From Flavobacterium sp. (GTDB lineage Bacteria > Bacteroidota > Bacteroidia > Flavobacteriales > Flavobacteriaceae), in contig NZ_JAQVCH010000017.1 of NCBI RefSeq assembly GCF_028689845.1, forward strand, positions 1 to 62,238: a stretch of DNA of 62,238 bases, in the 5' to 3' direction. Made by a program: the position numbers and the translations under genes. Shown piece after piece: positions 40,494-49,486 of the stretch (positions within the stretch are counted from its first letter, which is position 1; each line of letters opens with the position of its first letter). Below the pieces are notes generated by a model. That model was not told where the DNA came from, ran no database searches, and was given only the letters and a program-made list of their open reading frames with translations.

Positions 40494-42710
40494 TTGAAAA
40501 ACCTTCTTCTCATCACGCCACCTTTTACCCAACTGAATACACCGTATCCGGCAACGGCTTATATTAAAGGTTTTCTAAATACTAAAAACATTGAAGCCTT
40601 TCAAATGGATTTAGGGATTGAAGTGATTTTAGAATTGTTTTCAAAAGAAGGATTAACCTCCATGTTTCAATCCTACAACCTACAACCCATAACCCAAAAT
40701 GGCCAACGTATTTTTGCTCTTCAAAACGAGTATGTCAGCACCATTGATAGCGTAATTTCTTTTCTGCAAGGAAAACAGCCCACCTTAGCTCGGCAAATTT
40801 GTGCCGGAAATTTCTTGCCCGAAGCTTCACGTTTTGAGCAGTTAGATGAAATGGATTATGCTTTTGGAATTATGGGATTGCAAGATAAAGCCAAGCATTT
40901 GGCAACTTTATATTTAGAAGATTTATCCGATTTTATAGTAGAATGTATCGATGAAAACTTCGGTTTTAGTCGTTATGCTGAACGATTGGGTAGAAGTGCC
41001 AATTCGTTTGATGAATTATATAACGAATTACAGCTAGAAACTACTTTTATTGATAAAATTACACTCCAAATTTTAAAAAACAGCATTGAAAAAATGCAAC
41101 CCAAATTAATCTGTTTTTCGGTTCCTTTTCCAGGAAATTTATACAGTGCTTTTCGATGTGCTCAATTTATTAAAGCCAATTTTCCAGCAATTAAAATTGC
41201 CATGGGTGGTGGTTTTCCAAATACGGAATTAAGGGAGTTGAAAGACAAACGTGTGTTTGAGTTTTTCGATTTTATTTCGTTAGATGATGGAGAATTACCT
41301 TTACAATTGTTAATTGATTATTGTTTAAATTCCCCTCCTCTGGAGGGGTGCCTGAAAGTCGGGGTGGGTTCAGAAGTGCCTTTCAAACGAACATTTCTCC
41401 TAGAAAACAACGAAGTAGTTTACAAAAACAACTCCACAAAACCCGATTATAAGCAAAGCGAGGTTGGTACTCCCGATTATTCCGATTTACTGCTAGATAA
41501 ATATATTTCCGTTATCGAAATTGCCAATCCAATGCACAGTCTTTGGTCTGATGGGCGTTGGAATAAACTCACGATGGCTCATGGATGCTATTGGGGAAAA
41601 TGTACGTTTTGCGATATTTCTTTAGATTATATCAAATTATATGAACCCATCGCTGCCAAAATTTTGGTTGACAGAATGGAACAACTTATTGCTCAAACAG
41701 GCGAAAATGGTTTTCATTTTGTAGACGAAGCCGCACCACCTGCTTTAATGCGAGAAGTGGCCTTAGAAATTTTACGTAGAAACCTTTCAGTCACGTGGTG
41801 GACGAATATTCGATTTGAGAAAAGCTTTACTTCCGATTTGTGTTATTTGCTAAAAGCTTCCGGATGTATTGCCGTTTCTGGTGGATTAGAAGTGGCTTCG
41901 GACCGTTTGTTGAAGTTGATTAAAAAAGGAGTAACGGTAGAACAGGTAGCACAAGTTACCAAACATTTTACGGAATCTGGAATTATGGTGCATTCCTATT
42001 TAATGTATGGTTTTCCAACTCAAACAATTCAAGAAACTATTGATAGTTTGGAAATGGTACGGCAATTATTTGAAATAGGCGTGTTGCAATCCGGGTTTTG
42101 GCATCAGTTTGCTATGACTGCTCATTCGCCGGTAGGGATGTTTTCAGAAGAATTTGGTGTAATTCCGCATCAAAATGAAATTACTTTTGCTAATAATGAT
42201 ATTTCCTTTACAGATAAAACCGGAATTAATCACGAACAATTTAGTTTCGGTTTAAAAAAGTCACTTTTTAATTTTATGCATGGCATTGGATTTGATTTTC
42301 CATTACAAGAATGGTTTGATTTTAAAATTCCAAAAACACAAATCCCAGCAGATTATATTTTTAACAGTTTAGAAACAACAGCTTCTTTTCAAACTAAACC
42401 CACTTCAAAAATTATTTGGATTGGAGGAAAGCCACTACTTTCGTTTTATACCAAATCAAAGAAAAAGCAGACGTATGAAATGGCGAAACTGACTTTTCAT
42501 GCTAAAACAAGAATTTCTGAAATTTCATTGGAAAGAGAAAAGGGAATTTGGTTAGTTGAGTTATTACAAAAAATCTCAATTGACCAACCTTTATCACTGA
42601 CTTTCGCTCAAGTGAAAGCTGATTTTGAAACTCAATTTGAAGATTTCGAATTATTTTGGTATTCAAAATCGATAAATTCTTTAAAAGAAATTGGTTTGTT
42701 AGTCTTATAA
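40494..42710 (+). CDS. B12-binding-type radical SAM protein (TTG start)
   Basis: This is a 738-residue protein. The N-terminal part (LITPPFTQLNTPYPATAYIKGFL... and KIAMGGGFPNTELRELKDKRVFEFF) resembles a B12-binding region. The cluster motif GCYWGKCTFC gives C365-x4-C370-x2-C373, and a TIM-barrel core follows (GGLEVASDRLL, SYLMYGFPTQT). Radical SAM enzymes form a deoxyadenosyl radical; the reaction here is unknown. TTG 40494 is taken as start because no ATG occurs before codon 39 and MKNLLLITPP fits the family. About residues 280-293 come from an inserted palindromic repeat (41330-41372). A heptamer repeat is at 40673-40693. Confidence 0.85.
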   Translation: MKNLLLITPPFTQLNTPYPATAYIKGFLNTKNIEAFQMDLGIEVILELFSKEGLTSMFQSYNLQPITQNGQRIFALQNEYVSTIDSVISFLQGKQPTLARQICAGNFLPEASRFEQLDEMDYAFGIMGLQDKAKHLATLYLEDLSDFIVECIDENFGFSRYAERLGRSANSFDELYNELQLETTFIDKITLQILKNSIEKMQPKLICFSVPFPGNLYSAFRCAQFIKANFPAIKIAMGGGFPNTELRELKDKRVFEFFDFISLDDGELPLQLLIDYCLNSPPLEGCLKVGVGSEVPFKRTFLLENNEVVYKNNSTKPDYKQSEVGTPDYSDLLLDKYISVIEIANPMHSLWSDGRWNKLTMAHGCYWGKCTFCDISLDYIKLYEPIAAKILVDRMEQLIAQTGENGFHFVDEAAPPALMREVALEILRRNLSVTWWTNIRFEKSFTSDLCYLLKASGCIAVSGGLEVASDRLLKLIKKGVTVEQVAQVTKHFTESGIMVHSYLMYGFPTQTIQETIDSLEMVRQLFEIGVLQSGFWHQFAMTAHSPVGMFSEEFGVIPHQNEITFANNDISFTDKTGINHEQFSFGLKKSLFNFMHGIGFDFPLQEWFDFKIPKTQIPADYIFNSLETTASFQTKPTSKIIWIGGKPLLSFYTKSKKKQTYEMAKLTFHAKTRISEISLEREKGIWLVELLQKISIDQPLSLTFAQVKADFETQFEDFELFWYSKSINSLKEIGLLVL
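40673..40693 (+). repeat. Heptamer repeat inside the radical SAM gene
   Basis: CTACAAC, CTACAAC, CCATAAC, in coding sequence (about residues 60-67). Confidence 0.6.
41330..41372 (+). repeat. Palindromic repeat inserted in frame in the radical SAM gene
   Basis: CCCCTCC (41332-41338), a 3-nt loop and GGAGGGG (41342-41348) form a perfect 7-bp hairpin, followed by GTGCCTGAAAGTCGGGGTGG. It is unusually G/C-rich for the gene and encodes about SPPLEGCLKVGVG. I remember this sequence type as a dispersed element between Flavobacterium genes. Confidence 0.65.
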
Positions 42711-42798
42711 CAATATCAAATCACCAATTTTTTATTTATTTTAAATTACGAAAACGTTTTCTTTTTGTAGTTTTACAATTCTATTAAAAGACAATTTC

Positions 42799-43284
42799 AT
42801 GCATACAACTTATAAACTTTCTGTAAATCAAGAAAATACATTTGATTTAAATGAGAGCGATTTACTTCTATTAGACGAGATTCAATTATCCAAAAATAAC
42901 TTTCACGTTTTAAAAGACAACAAGCCATATTCGGTTGAGGTTGTTTCTTCTGATTTTTCATCCAAAAAATATAAGGTTAAAGTTAATGATTCGGTTTATG
43001 AAGTGGCTATTGCTAATGAATTAGACCAATTAATTACAGCCATGGGAATTGAAAAAGGAAGAGTTAAAGTCGTGAATGCTATCAAAGCACCAATGCCAGG
43101 TTTAATTCTTGAAATTAATGTTTCAGTTGGTCAAGAAGTCAAAATAAATGATCCCTTATTGATTTTAGAAGCCATGAAAATGGAAAACAGTTTTCTTTCA
43201 CCAAGAGATGGAATTATAAAATCAATCGCTGTCGAAAAAGGAAATGCGGTTGAAAAAGGACAATTGTTAATTGAGTTTGAATAA
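42799..43284 (+). CDS. Biotin carboxyl carrier protein of acyl-CoA carboxylase
   Basis: This is a 161-residue protein. A poorly conserved N-terminal region (1-90) precedes the biotinyl domain KAPMPGLILEI through KGQLLIEFE, with biotin on K127 in EAMKMEN. It carries CO2 from the biotin carboxylase to the carboxyltransferase. It is first in a three-gene unit with the next two genes, separated from them by repeat-filled gaps of about 90 and 75 nt. Given the partners, it most likely serves propionyl-CoA carboxylase. Confidence 0.93.
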   Translation: MHTTYKLSVNQENTFDLNESDLLLLDEIQLSKNNFHVLKDNKPYSVEVVSSDFSSKKYKVKVNDSVYEVAIANELDQLITAMGIEKGRVKVVNAIKAPMPGLILEINVSVGQEVKINDPLLILEAMKMENSFLSPRDGIIKSIAVEKGNAVEKGQLLIEFE

Positions 43285-43286
43285 TT

Positions 43287-43314
43287 AGTGTTCAGTTTAT
43301 AGTGTTCAGTAGAA
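43287..43314 (+). repeat. Heptamer tandem repeat (AGTGTTC/AGTTTAT)
   Basis: Four 7-bp units: AGTGTTC, AGTTTAT, AGTGTTC, AGTAGAA, between the carrier and biotin carboxylase genes. Confidence 0.7.
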
Positions 43315-43377
43315 TGCGAAAGATTGAAACATTATACAATTAAATTAATTTGCGAATTTGCGGTCAAAAAAAATATA

Positions 43378-44829
43378 ATGATAAAAAAAATTAAAAAAAT
43401 ACTAATTGCCAACCGTGGTGAAATTGCCATTAGAGTAATGAAAACTGCTCAAAAAATGGGCATCAAAACAGTTGCAGTTTATTCTACCGTTGATAGAAAT
43501 GCGTTGCATGTAAAATTTGCTGATGAAGCTGTTTGCATTGGAGAAGCACCTTCGAGTCAATCGTACCTAAGAGGAGATAAAATTATTGAAGTGGCGAAAG
43601 AATTGGGAGCAGATGCCATTCATCCAGGGTATGGATTTTTAAGCGAAAATGCCCAATTTGCTGAACTTTGCGAAAAAAATAACATCATTTTCATTGGGCC
43701 AAAATCCAAAGCAATTGAAATGATGGGTAATAAATTAGCAGCCAAAGAAGCCGTGAAAGAATACGATATTCCCATGGTTCCTGGAACTGAAGAAGCAATT
43801 ACCGACATTGAAGAAGCTAAAAAGATTGCCACTCAAATCGGCTTTCCAATTTTGATAAAAGCAGCAGCTGGTGGTGGTGGAAAAGGAATGCGAATTGTAG
43901 AAAAAGAAGCTGATTTTACCTCACAAATGGACAGAGCTATTTCAGAAGCCGTAAATGCTTTTGGAGACGGCTCCGTTTTTATTGAAAAATATGTAACGAA
44001 ACCAAGACATATCGAAATCCAAGTGATGGCTGATTGTCATGGAAATATCATTTACATTTTCGAACGCGAATGTAGCATTCAACGAAGACATCAAAAAGTA
44101 GTGGAAGAAGCTCCTTCATGCGTTTTAACACCAGAATTACGTAAAAAAATGGGTGAAGCTGCTGTAAAAGTAGCGAAAGCTTGCGATTATCTTGGTGCAG
44201 GAACAGTTGAGTTTTTATTGGATGATAAACACAATTTCTATTTTCTTGAAATGAATACGCGTTTGCAAGTTGAACATCCCGTTTCAGAAATTATTGCAGG
44301 TTTAGATTTAGTCGAATTGCAAATTAAAGTCGCACAAGGCGAGGTTTTACCATTCAAACAAGAAGATTTAAAAATTAGCGGTCATGCGATAGAACTTCGG
44401 GTTTATGCCGAAGATCCTTTGAATGATTTCTTGCCTAATGTTGGTTTTTTAAGCCAATATGTTCTACCTGAAGGCGAGGGAATTCGTGTTGATAATGGAA
44501 TTGAACAAGGAATGGATGTTCCTATTTATTATGACCCAATGCTTTCAAAATTAATTACATATGGTAAAAATAGGGAAGAAGCCATTGCTTTGATGACTAA
44601 AGCTATCGATAATTATCATATTGAAGGTGTGGCCACTACGTTAGGATTCGGGAAATTTGTTATGCAACATGAAGCCTTTCGTTCAGGTGAATTTGACACT
44701 GGTTTTGTTAAGAAATATTACGATGCTGAAAAACTAAAAGCCCAACATAAATTGGAAGCTGAAATTGCAGCTAAAATTGCTTTGAAGCAGTATTTGAATG
44801 ATTTGAAATTGGTAAGGTTGCCTAATTAA
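43378..44829 (+). CDS. Biotin carboxylase subunit of acyl-CoA carboxylase
   Basis: This is a 483-residue ATP-grasp enzyme that carboxylates biotin. Seen are ILIANRGEIAIRVMKTA, HPGYGFLSENA, the glycine-rich ATP loop AAAGGGGKGMR, ERECSIQRRHQKVVEEAPS, and the catalytic MNTRLQVEHPVSE. ATG 43378 is the normal start; a TTG frame start at 43324 would add 18 unrelated residues. The sequence fits both acetyl- and propionyl-CoA carboxylases. The adjacent carboxyltransferase favours propionyl-CoA. The 3' end is longer than E. coli AccC by about 35 residues. Confidence 0.94.
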   Translation: MIKKIKKILIANRGEIAIRVMKTAQKMGIKTVAVYSTVDRNALHVKFADEAVCIGEAPSSQSYLRGDKIIEVAKELGADAIHPGYGFLSENAQFAELCEKNNIIFIGPKSKAIEMMGNKLAAKEAVKEYDIPMVPGTEEAITDIEEAKKIATQIGFPILIKAAAGGGGKGMRIVEKEADFTSQMDRAISEAVNAFGDGSVFIEKYVTKPRHIEIQVMADCHGNIIYIFERECSIQRRHQKVVEEAPSCVLTPELRKKMGEAAVKVAKACDYLGAGTVEFLLDDKHNFYFLEMNTRLQVEHPVSEIIAGLDLVELQIKVAQGEVLPFKQEDLKISGHAIELRVYAEDPLNDFLPNVGFLSQYVLPEGEGIRVDNGIEQGMDVPIYYDPMLSKLITYGKNREEAIALMTKAIDNYHIEGVATTLGFGKFVMQHEAFRSGEFDTGFVKKYYDAEKLKAQHKLEAEIAAKIALKQYLNDLKLVRLPN

Positions 44830-44865
44830 AAAAGAAGACAGTTAGATAAAAGACTTTCTAAAATA

Positions 44866-44894
44866 TCTATCATCTATTAGTCTATCATCTATTA
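44866..44894 (+). repeat. Heptamer tandem repeat (TCTATCA/TCTATTA)
   Basis: TCTATCA, TCTATTA, G, TCTATCA, TCTATTA; ends 11 nt before the carboxyltransferase ATG, close to its ribosome-binding region. Confidence 0.7.
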
Positions 44895-44905
44895 TCTCAA
44901 AATAT

Positions 44906-46447
44906 ATGGAAAATAAAATAAAAATATTAAACGATAAAATTGCTTTAGCTAAACAAGGTGGTGGCGAAAAGCGTATTGCCAAACATCACAAAAGCAAAAA
45001 ATTAACCGCTAGAGAACGGGTTGAATATCTATTAGACGACGGTTCTTTTGAAGAAATAGGAATGTTGGTTACTCATCGTACAACCGACTTCGGAATGGAA
45101 AAGGAAATCTATTATGGAGATGGGGTTGTGACGGGCTACGGAACAATCAATGACCGATTAGTTTATATTTTTGCACAAGATTTTACCGTTTTTGGCGGTT
45201 CATTATCCGAAACACACGCAGAAAAAATCTGTAAAGTAATGGATATGGCTCTCAAAAATGGTGCTCCCATGATTGGATTAAACGATTCTGGCGGAGCTCG
45301 AATTCAAGAAGGCGTCCGGTCACTTGGGGGTTATGCTGATATTTTTCACAGAAATGTAAAATCGAGTGGTATCATCCCACAAATTTCTGCTATTTTGGGG
45401 CCGTGTGCTGGTGGAGCAGTTTATTCTCCTGCGATGACTGATTTTACGATGATGGTAGAAGGCACAAGCTATATGTTTGTAACGGGGCCAAATGTGGTTA
45501 AAACAGTCACTAATGAGGAAGTCACATCAGAAGAATTGGGTGGAGCTCATACCCATGCAAGCAAATCGGGTGTAGCTCATATCACTTCTCCAAATGGTGT
45601 AGAATGTTTGGAGGATATTAAGCGACTGTTGAGTTATTTGCCTCAAAATAATAAAGAAACAGCTCCAAAGTTGCCTTATACGCTAAATGACGAGATTAGA
45701 GAAAAATTAAATACGATTCTACCAGACAATGCTAACAAACCGTATGATATGCATGAGGTAATTGGAACTATCATTGACGAAGATAGTTTTTATGAAATTC
45801 ATGCTGCTTTTGCTGAAAATATTATTGTAGGATTCGCCCGTTTAGGAGGAAGAAGTATTGGAATAGTAGCGAATCAACCAATGGTTTTGGCTGGTGTTTT
45901 AGATGTTGATAGTTCCACTAAAGCAGCTCGTTTTGTTCGTTTTTGCGATGCTTTTAACATACCGTTATTGGTTTTAGAAGATGTGCCAGGATTTTTACCC
46001 GGAACCGATCAAGAATGGAATGCGATTATTGTAAACGGAGCTAAATTATTATATGCTTTTAGCGAAGCGACCGTGCCAAGAATTACGGTAATTACAAGAA
46101 AAGCATACGGTGGTGCCTATGATGTGATGAATTCTAAACACATTGGAGCCGATTTGAATTTTGCATGGCCAAGTGCCGAAATTGCCGTGATGGGAGCAAA
46201 GGGGGCTTCGGAAATTATCTTTAAGAATGAAATTGCTGCTGCTTCTAATCCGGATGAAAAATTAAAACAAAAAGAATCAGAATATGCAGAATTATTTGCA
46301 AATCCATATACTGCAGCACAAAGAGGTTTTGTAGATGAAGTCATTGAACCAAAATTTACGAGAAGAAAATTAATCAAGGCTTTTAAGACATTAGAGAATA
46401 AAGAAGTAGAATTTCCAAAACGAAAACACGGAAATATTCCTTTATAA
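44906..46447 (+). CDS. Carboxyltransferase subunit of acyl-CoA (propionyl-CoA) carboxylase
   Basis: This 513-residue crotonase-fold enzyme moves CO2 from biotin to the acyl-CoA. Seen are [55 protein letters not shown] (oxyanion hole), [33 protein letters not shown] and [19 protein letters not shown]. These follow the PccB/AccD5 pattern and the usual 510-520 length. Together with MeaB and the adenosyltransferase it points to propionate use through methylmalonyl-CoA. A terminator follows 6 nt after the stop. Confidence 0.94.
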   Translation: MENKIKILNDKIALAKQGGGEKRIAKHHKSKKLTARERVEYLLDDGSFEEIGMLVTHRTTDFGMEKEIYYGDGVVTGYGTINDRLVYIFAQDFTVFGGSLSETHAEKICKVMDMALKNGAPMIGLNDSGGARIQEGVRSLGGYADIFHRNVKSSGIIPQISAILGPCAGGAVYSPAMTDFTMMVEGTSYMFVTGPNVVKTVTNEEVTSEELGGAHTHASKSGVAHITSPNGVECLEDIKRLLSYLPQNNKETAPKLPYTLNDEIREKLNTILPDNANKPYDMHEVIGTIIDEDSFYEIHAAFAENIIVGFARLGGRSIGIVANQPMVLAGVLDVDSSTKAARFVRFCDAFNIPLLVLEDVPGFLPGTDQEWNAIIVNGAKLLYAFSEATVPRITVITRKAYGGAYDVMNSKHIGADLNFAWPSAEIAVMGAKGASEIIFKNEIAAASNPDEKLKQKESEYAELFANPYTAAQRGFVDEVIEPKFTRRKLIKAFKTLENKEVEFPKRKHGNIPL

Positions 46448-46453
46448 AATCAT

Positions 46454-46484
46454 AAACCAGCTAGAAAGCTGGTTTTGTTTTTTT
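46454..46484 (+). terminator. Terminator of the acyl-CoA carboxylase genes
   Basis: AAACCAGCT-AGAA-AGCTGGTTT, perfect 9-bp stem with 4-nt loop, followed by TGTTTTTTT. Confidence 0.88.
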
Positions 46485-46526
46485 ATCTTGCAAACTTTAT
46501 TTTAGAAATAATTTTAAAGGTTAATA

Positions 46527-47606
46527 ATGAATAGGATATATTTTATTTCTTTGTTTTTGTTGATGCTCCTACACCCTGTTTTTGCCCAAGCACAAACAGA
46601 ACATAAAGTTGTAAAAGGAGAATCAATTTATTCTATTGCAAAAAAATATGGTATTACTGAAAATGATATTTATGAATTAAACCCTACTACTAAAGGTGGT
46701 TTATTGCAATTAAAAACGATATTATTAATTTCAAAAAAGAATACCAAGAAAAAAACGGTTGATTTTCATGTTGTTAATGGCGGTGACACTTTTTTTAGTA
46801 TCTCAAAAAAATATGGGATTAGTATTTCAGATTTAAGAAAATTTAATCCTTCGGTTTCGGAGAGAAATTTAAAATTAGGAGAAAAAATCTATCTTAAAAA
46901 ACAGAAAAACAGTAATCCTCAATTTGATTCAGAACAAGTTATTGTTTTAGATGATTTAGAGGAAGAAAGTGATGATTCAGGTGAAGTGACGCATGTTATT
47001 ACCAAAGGGGAAACCTTATTTTCAATTTCAAAAAAATACCAACTTAGTGTTAGTCAAATCGAACAACTCAATCCAAGATTATCCGACAAACTTAAAATCG
47101 GATATAAATTAATAATCAAAAAAGGAAGCAGTAGCACAACAAATGTTCTTGCCAATTCCGACAATACAAATATTGAAGGCGATGAAGTTGATGAAGAGGT
47201 GCCCTATACCAATGAAAGTGGATCAAAAGCTAATCAATTGATTCAAATTGCATCAGAACAGATTGGAACACGTTATCGAAGTGGCGGAACATCAGGTGGT
47301 GGTTTTGATTGTTCAGGGTTAATGTGTTATACTTTTAATCAATTGGATTTGAAATTACCCCGTTCTTCCAATAATCAATCACAAATTGGAAAAAAAGTAT
47401 CAAAAAAGAAAGCTCAAAAAGGTGACTTAATCTTTTTTTCTACTAATGGACGTGGCACCATTAACCATGTTGGCATGATTACCGAAGTATATGATGATGA
47501 AATTTTATTTATTCATGCTTCTGTACAAAGCGGTGTAATTGTTTCATCAACAAACGAAGCTTATTATTCCAAACGTTTTAAATCTATTAAAAGAGTTCTT
47601 CTTTAA
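46527..47606 (+). CDS. LysM / NlpC-P60 peptidoglycan endopeptidase
   Basis: This is a 359-residue exported cell-wall hydrolase. The signal peptide ends PVFAQA. Three LysM domains follow at about 22-70, 73-125 and 150-198 (for example HKVVKGESIYSIAKKYGI and HVITKGETLFSISKKY). The NlpC/P60 domain is about 230-359 with catalytic Cys in GGGFDCSGLM, His in INHVGMI and a third polar residue near FIHASV. It cuts peptide cross-links, most often between D-Glu and the diamino acid. All catalytic residues are present. The gene stands alone. Confidence 0.94.
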   Translation: MNRIYFISLFLLMLLHPVFAQAQTEHKVVKGESIYSIAKKYGITENDIYELNPTTKGGLLQLKTILLISKKNTKKKTVDFHVVNGGDTFFSISKKYGISISDLRKFNPSVSERNLKLGEKIYLKKQKNSNPQFDSEQVIVLDDLEEESDDSGEVTHVITKGETLFSISKKYQLSVSQIEQLNPRLSDKLKIGYKLIIKKGSSSTTNVLANSDNTNIEGDEVDEEVPYTNESGSKANQLIQIASEQIGTRYRSGGTSGGGFDCSGLMCYTFNQLDLKLPRSSNNQSQIGKKVSKKKAQKGDLIFFSTNGRGTINHVGMITEVYDDEILFIHASVQSGVIVSSTNEAYYSKRFKSIKRVLL

Positions 47607-47686
47607 CAATTAAATAGTTCAAAATAAAGTAAGTCATACCAACACTGGTCGTTAGTTAAAAAAAATGGTATTCCCTAGACTTTAGA

Positions 47687-47923
47687 TTATTCTTTGTTTA
47701 AATAATTGTATATCTCATCTTTCAGAAATACACGATCTTTTCGTTTGTGAGTCAAGACATCATCATCTAATGGGATTTCTCCTTTTTCAATCTCATAGAT
47801 TTCTTGATCAAGGCTGTGATAGGTGGTTAAAAGTACTTGAAACTCTTCATTGTGATGATACAAATCCTGAATCTTGTCTAAAAATTCTGGGAATTCTTTA
47901 ACGATGGGATGGGTAGTAATCAT
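47687..47923 (-). CDS. YdcH/DUF465 family protein
   Basis: This is a 78-residue, charged, helical protein: FPEFLDKIQDLYHHNEEFQVLLTTYHSLDQEIYEIEKGEIPLDD, then HKRKDRVFLKDEIYNYLN. This matches DUF465, small coiled-coil proteins of unknown function found in many bacteria, usually 60-80 residues. There is no signal peptide or membrane helix. It is transcribed alone, between the LysM gene and rimO. Confidence 0.85.
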   Translation of the reverse strand: MITTHPIVKEFPEFLDKIQDLYHHNEEFQVLLTTYHSLDQEIYEIEKGEIPLDDDVLTHKRKDRVFLKDEIYNYLNKE

Positions 47924-48013
47924 GGTATAAAGTTTTAATTAATAATGGTCTAATTTGATTTAACTAAGTTAGCTATTCTAAACCATCAACGATATGATAA
48001 ATATCAGTATTGC

Positions 48014-48084
48014 GTTTAAAAAACGAAATCCCTTGAAGTTTTCAAGGGATTAAAATAAAAAAATAATCATATCGTTTTTTAAAC
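48014..48084 (-). terminator. Terminator of rimO, within a larger inverted repeat
   Basis: Perfect stem AATCCCTTGAA / TTCAAGGGATT (48027-48051) with 3-nt loop; read on the minus strand, T-rich sequence follows. Outside it, GTTTAAAAAACGA (48014-48026) and TCGTTTTTTAAAC (48072-48084) form a second, 13-bp inverted repeat, the right arm overlapping the rimO stop. Confidence 0.7.
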
Positions 48085-49380
48085 GGGTTCGCCGTATAAA
48101 TCAAATTCGGTGGCATCAATAATTTTTATTTGAGCAAAATCGCCCACTTTCACATAAAATTTTGCGGCATCAATTAATACTTCATTGTCCACATCGGGAC
48201 TATCAAATTCAGTTCTTCCAATAAAATGCATACCTTCTTTTCTATCAATAATACAACGAAAGGTTTGTCCGATTTTTTCTTGGTTCAAATCCCATGAAAT
48301 TTGCGATTGAATATCCATGATTTCAGCCACACGTTGTTGTTTTACTTCTGCTGGAACATCATCCTCAAGTTGATAGGCGTGCGTGTTTTCTTCATGCGAA
48401 TAGGCAAAACATCCCAATCGTTCAAAACGCATCGCTTCCACCCAGTCTTTTAATATTTGAAAATCTGCTTCCGTTTCGCCAGGATATCCAACAATTAAAG
48501 TGGTTCGAATAGCCATGCCTGGAACTGCTTTTCTGAATTCAGCTAATAAAGCAGTTGTTTTTGCTTGTGTTGTTCCTCTTCGCATCGATTTTAAAACCGA
48601 ATCGGAAATATGTTGCAACGGAATATCGATATAATTACAAATTTTAGGCTCTCGTTTCATCAATTCTAACACATCCATCGGAAAACCAGTTGGAAAAGCA
48701 TAGTGCAATCGAATCCACTCAATTCCTTCTACACTTGCTAAGTTTTCTAATAACTCGGCAAGATTTCTTTTTTTATAAATATCTAAGCCGTAATAGGTTA
48801 GGTCCTGTGCAATTAAAATTAATTCTTTAACCCCGTTTTTAGCCAATAATTCAGTTTCACGGACTAATTTTTCTATAGGCTGAGAAACGTGTTGCCCTCT
48901 CATTAAAGGGATGGCACAAAAGCTACACGGACGGTCGCAGCCTTCGGCAATTTTTAAATAAGCATAGTTTTTCGGAGTAGTAGTTAATCGCTCACCTAGT
49001 AATTCATGCTTGTAATCGGCTCCTAAAACTTTTAATAATTGAGGTAAATCGGAAGTCCCAAAATACTGGTCAACATTTGGAATTTCTTTTTCTAAATCAG
49101 GCTTATAGCGTTCAGACAAACAGCCGGTTACAAAAACTTTATCGACAAGTCCTTGCTGTTTTTTTTCAACATATTCTAAAATGGTATTGACCGATTCTGC
49201 TTTTGCATTGTCGATAAATCCACAGGTATTAATCACAATTATGTTGCCTTCTTGTTCATGAACAACCTCTTTGCCACTGGCTTTTAGCTGACCCATCAAC
49301 ACTTCACTGTCATATACATTTTTAGAGCAACCTAAGGTAACTACGTTAATTTTATTCTTCTTGATTGATTTCGTTCTCAT
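48079..49380 (-). CDS. rimO: Ribosomal protein S12 methylthiotransferase RimO
   Basis: This is a 433-residue radical SAM enzyme that methylthiolates an Asp of ribosomal protein S12. The UPF0004 domain (VVTLGCSKN..DSEVL, INTCGFIDNAKAES, VTGCLSERY) holds the auxiliary 4Fe-4S cluster. The radical SAM motif is C-x3-C-x2-C in GCDRPCSFCAIP, and a C-terminal TRAM domain follows. S12 itself is not in the window. The -7 box TAATTTTG lies at 49407-49400 (minus). The length is normal for the family. Confidence 0.95.
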   Translation of the reverse strand: MRTKSIKKNKINVVTLGCSKNVYDSEVLMGQLKASGKEVVHEQEGNIIVINTCGFIDNAKAESVNTILEYVEKKQQGLVDKVFVTGCLSERYKPDLEKEIPNVDQYFGTSDLPQLLKVLGADYKHELLGERLTTTPKNYAYLKIAEGCDRPCSFCAIPLMRGQHVSQPIEKLVRETELLAKNGVKELILIAQDLTYYGLDIYKKRNLAELLENLASVEGIEWIRLHYAFPTGFPMDVLELMKREPKICNYIDIPLQHISDSVLKSMRRGTTQAKTTALLAEFRKAVPGMAIRTTLIVGYPGETEADFQILKDWVEAMRFERLGCFAYSHEENTHAYQLEDDVPAEVKQQRVAEIMDIQSQISWDLNQEKIGQTFRCIIDRKEGMHFIGRTEFDSPDVDNEVLIDAAKFYVKVGDFAQIKIIDATEFDLYGEPV

Positions 49381-49399
49381 ATTTTTTTCTAACGGACTG

Positions 49400-49407
49400 C
49401 AAAATTA
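49400..49407 (-). promoter_or_regulatory. -7 element of the rimO promoter
   Basis: Minus-strand TAATTTTG, 19 nt before the ATG at 49380. Confidence 0.45.
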
Positions 49408-49438
49408 GCTATTTATATCGAGAAAATGATAAAATAAA

Positions 49439-49467
49439 AAAACCACCCAAGGTTTGAGTGGTTTTAT
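49439..49467 (-). terminator. Terminator of the FadL-like porin gene
   Basis: AAAACCAC (49439-49446) pairs with GTGGTTTT (49458-49465); the T-run lies on the minus-strand downstream side. Confidence 0.75.
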
Positions 49468-49486
49468 AGGATAGATTTTCTATCGA

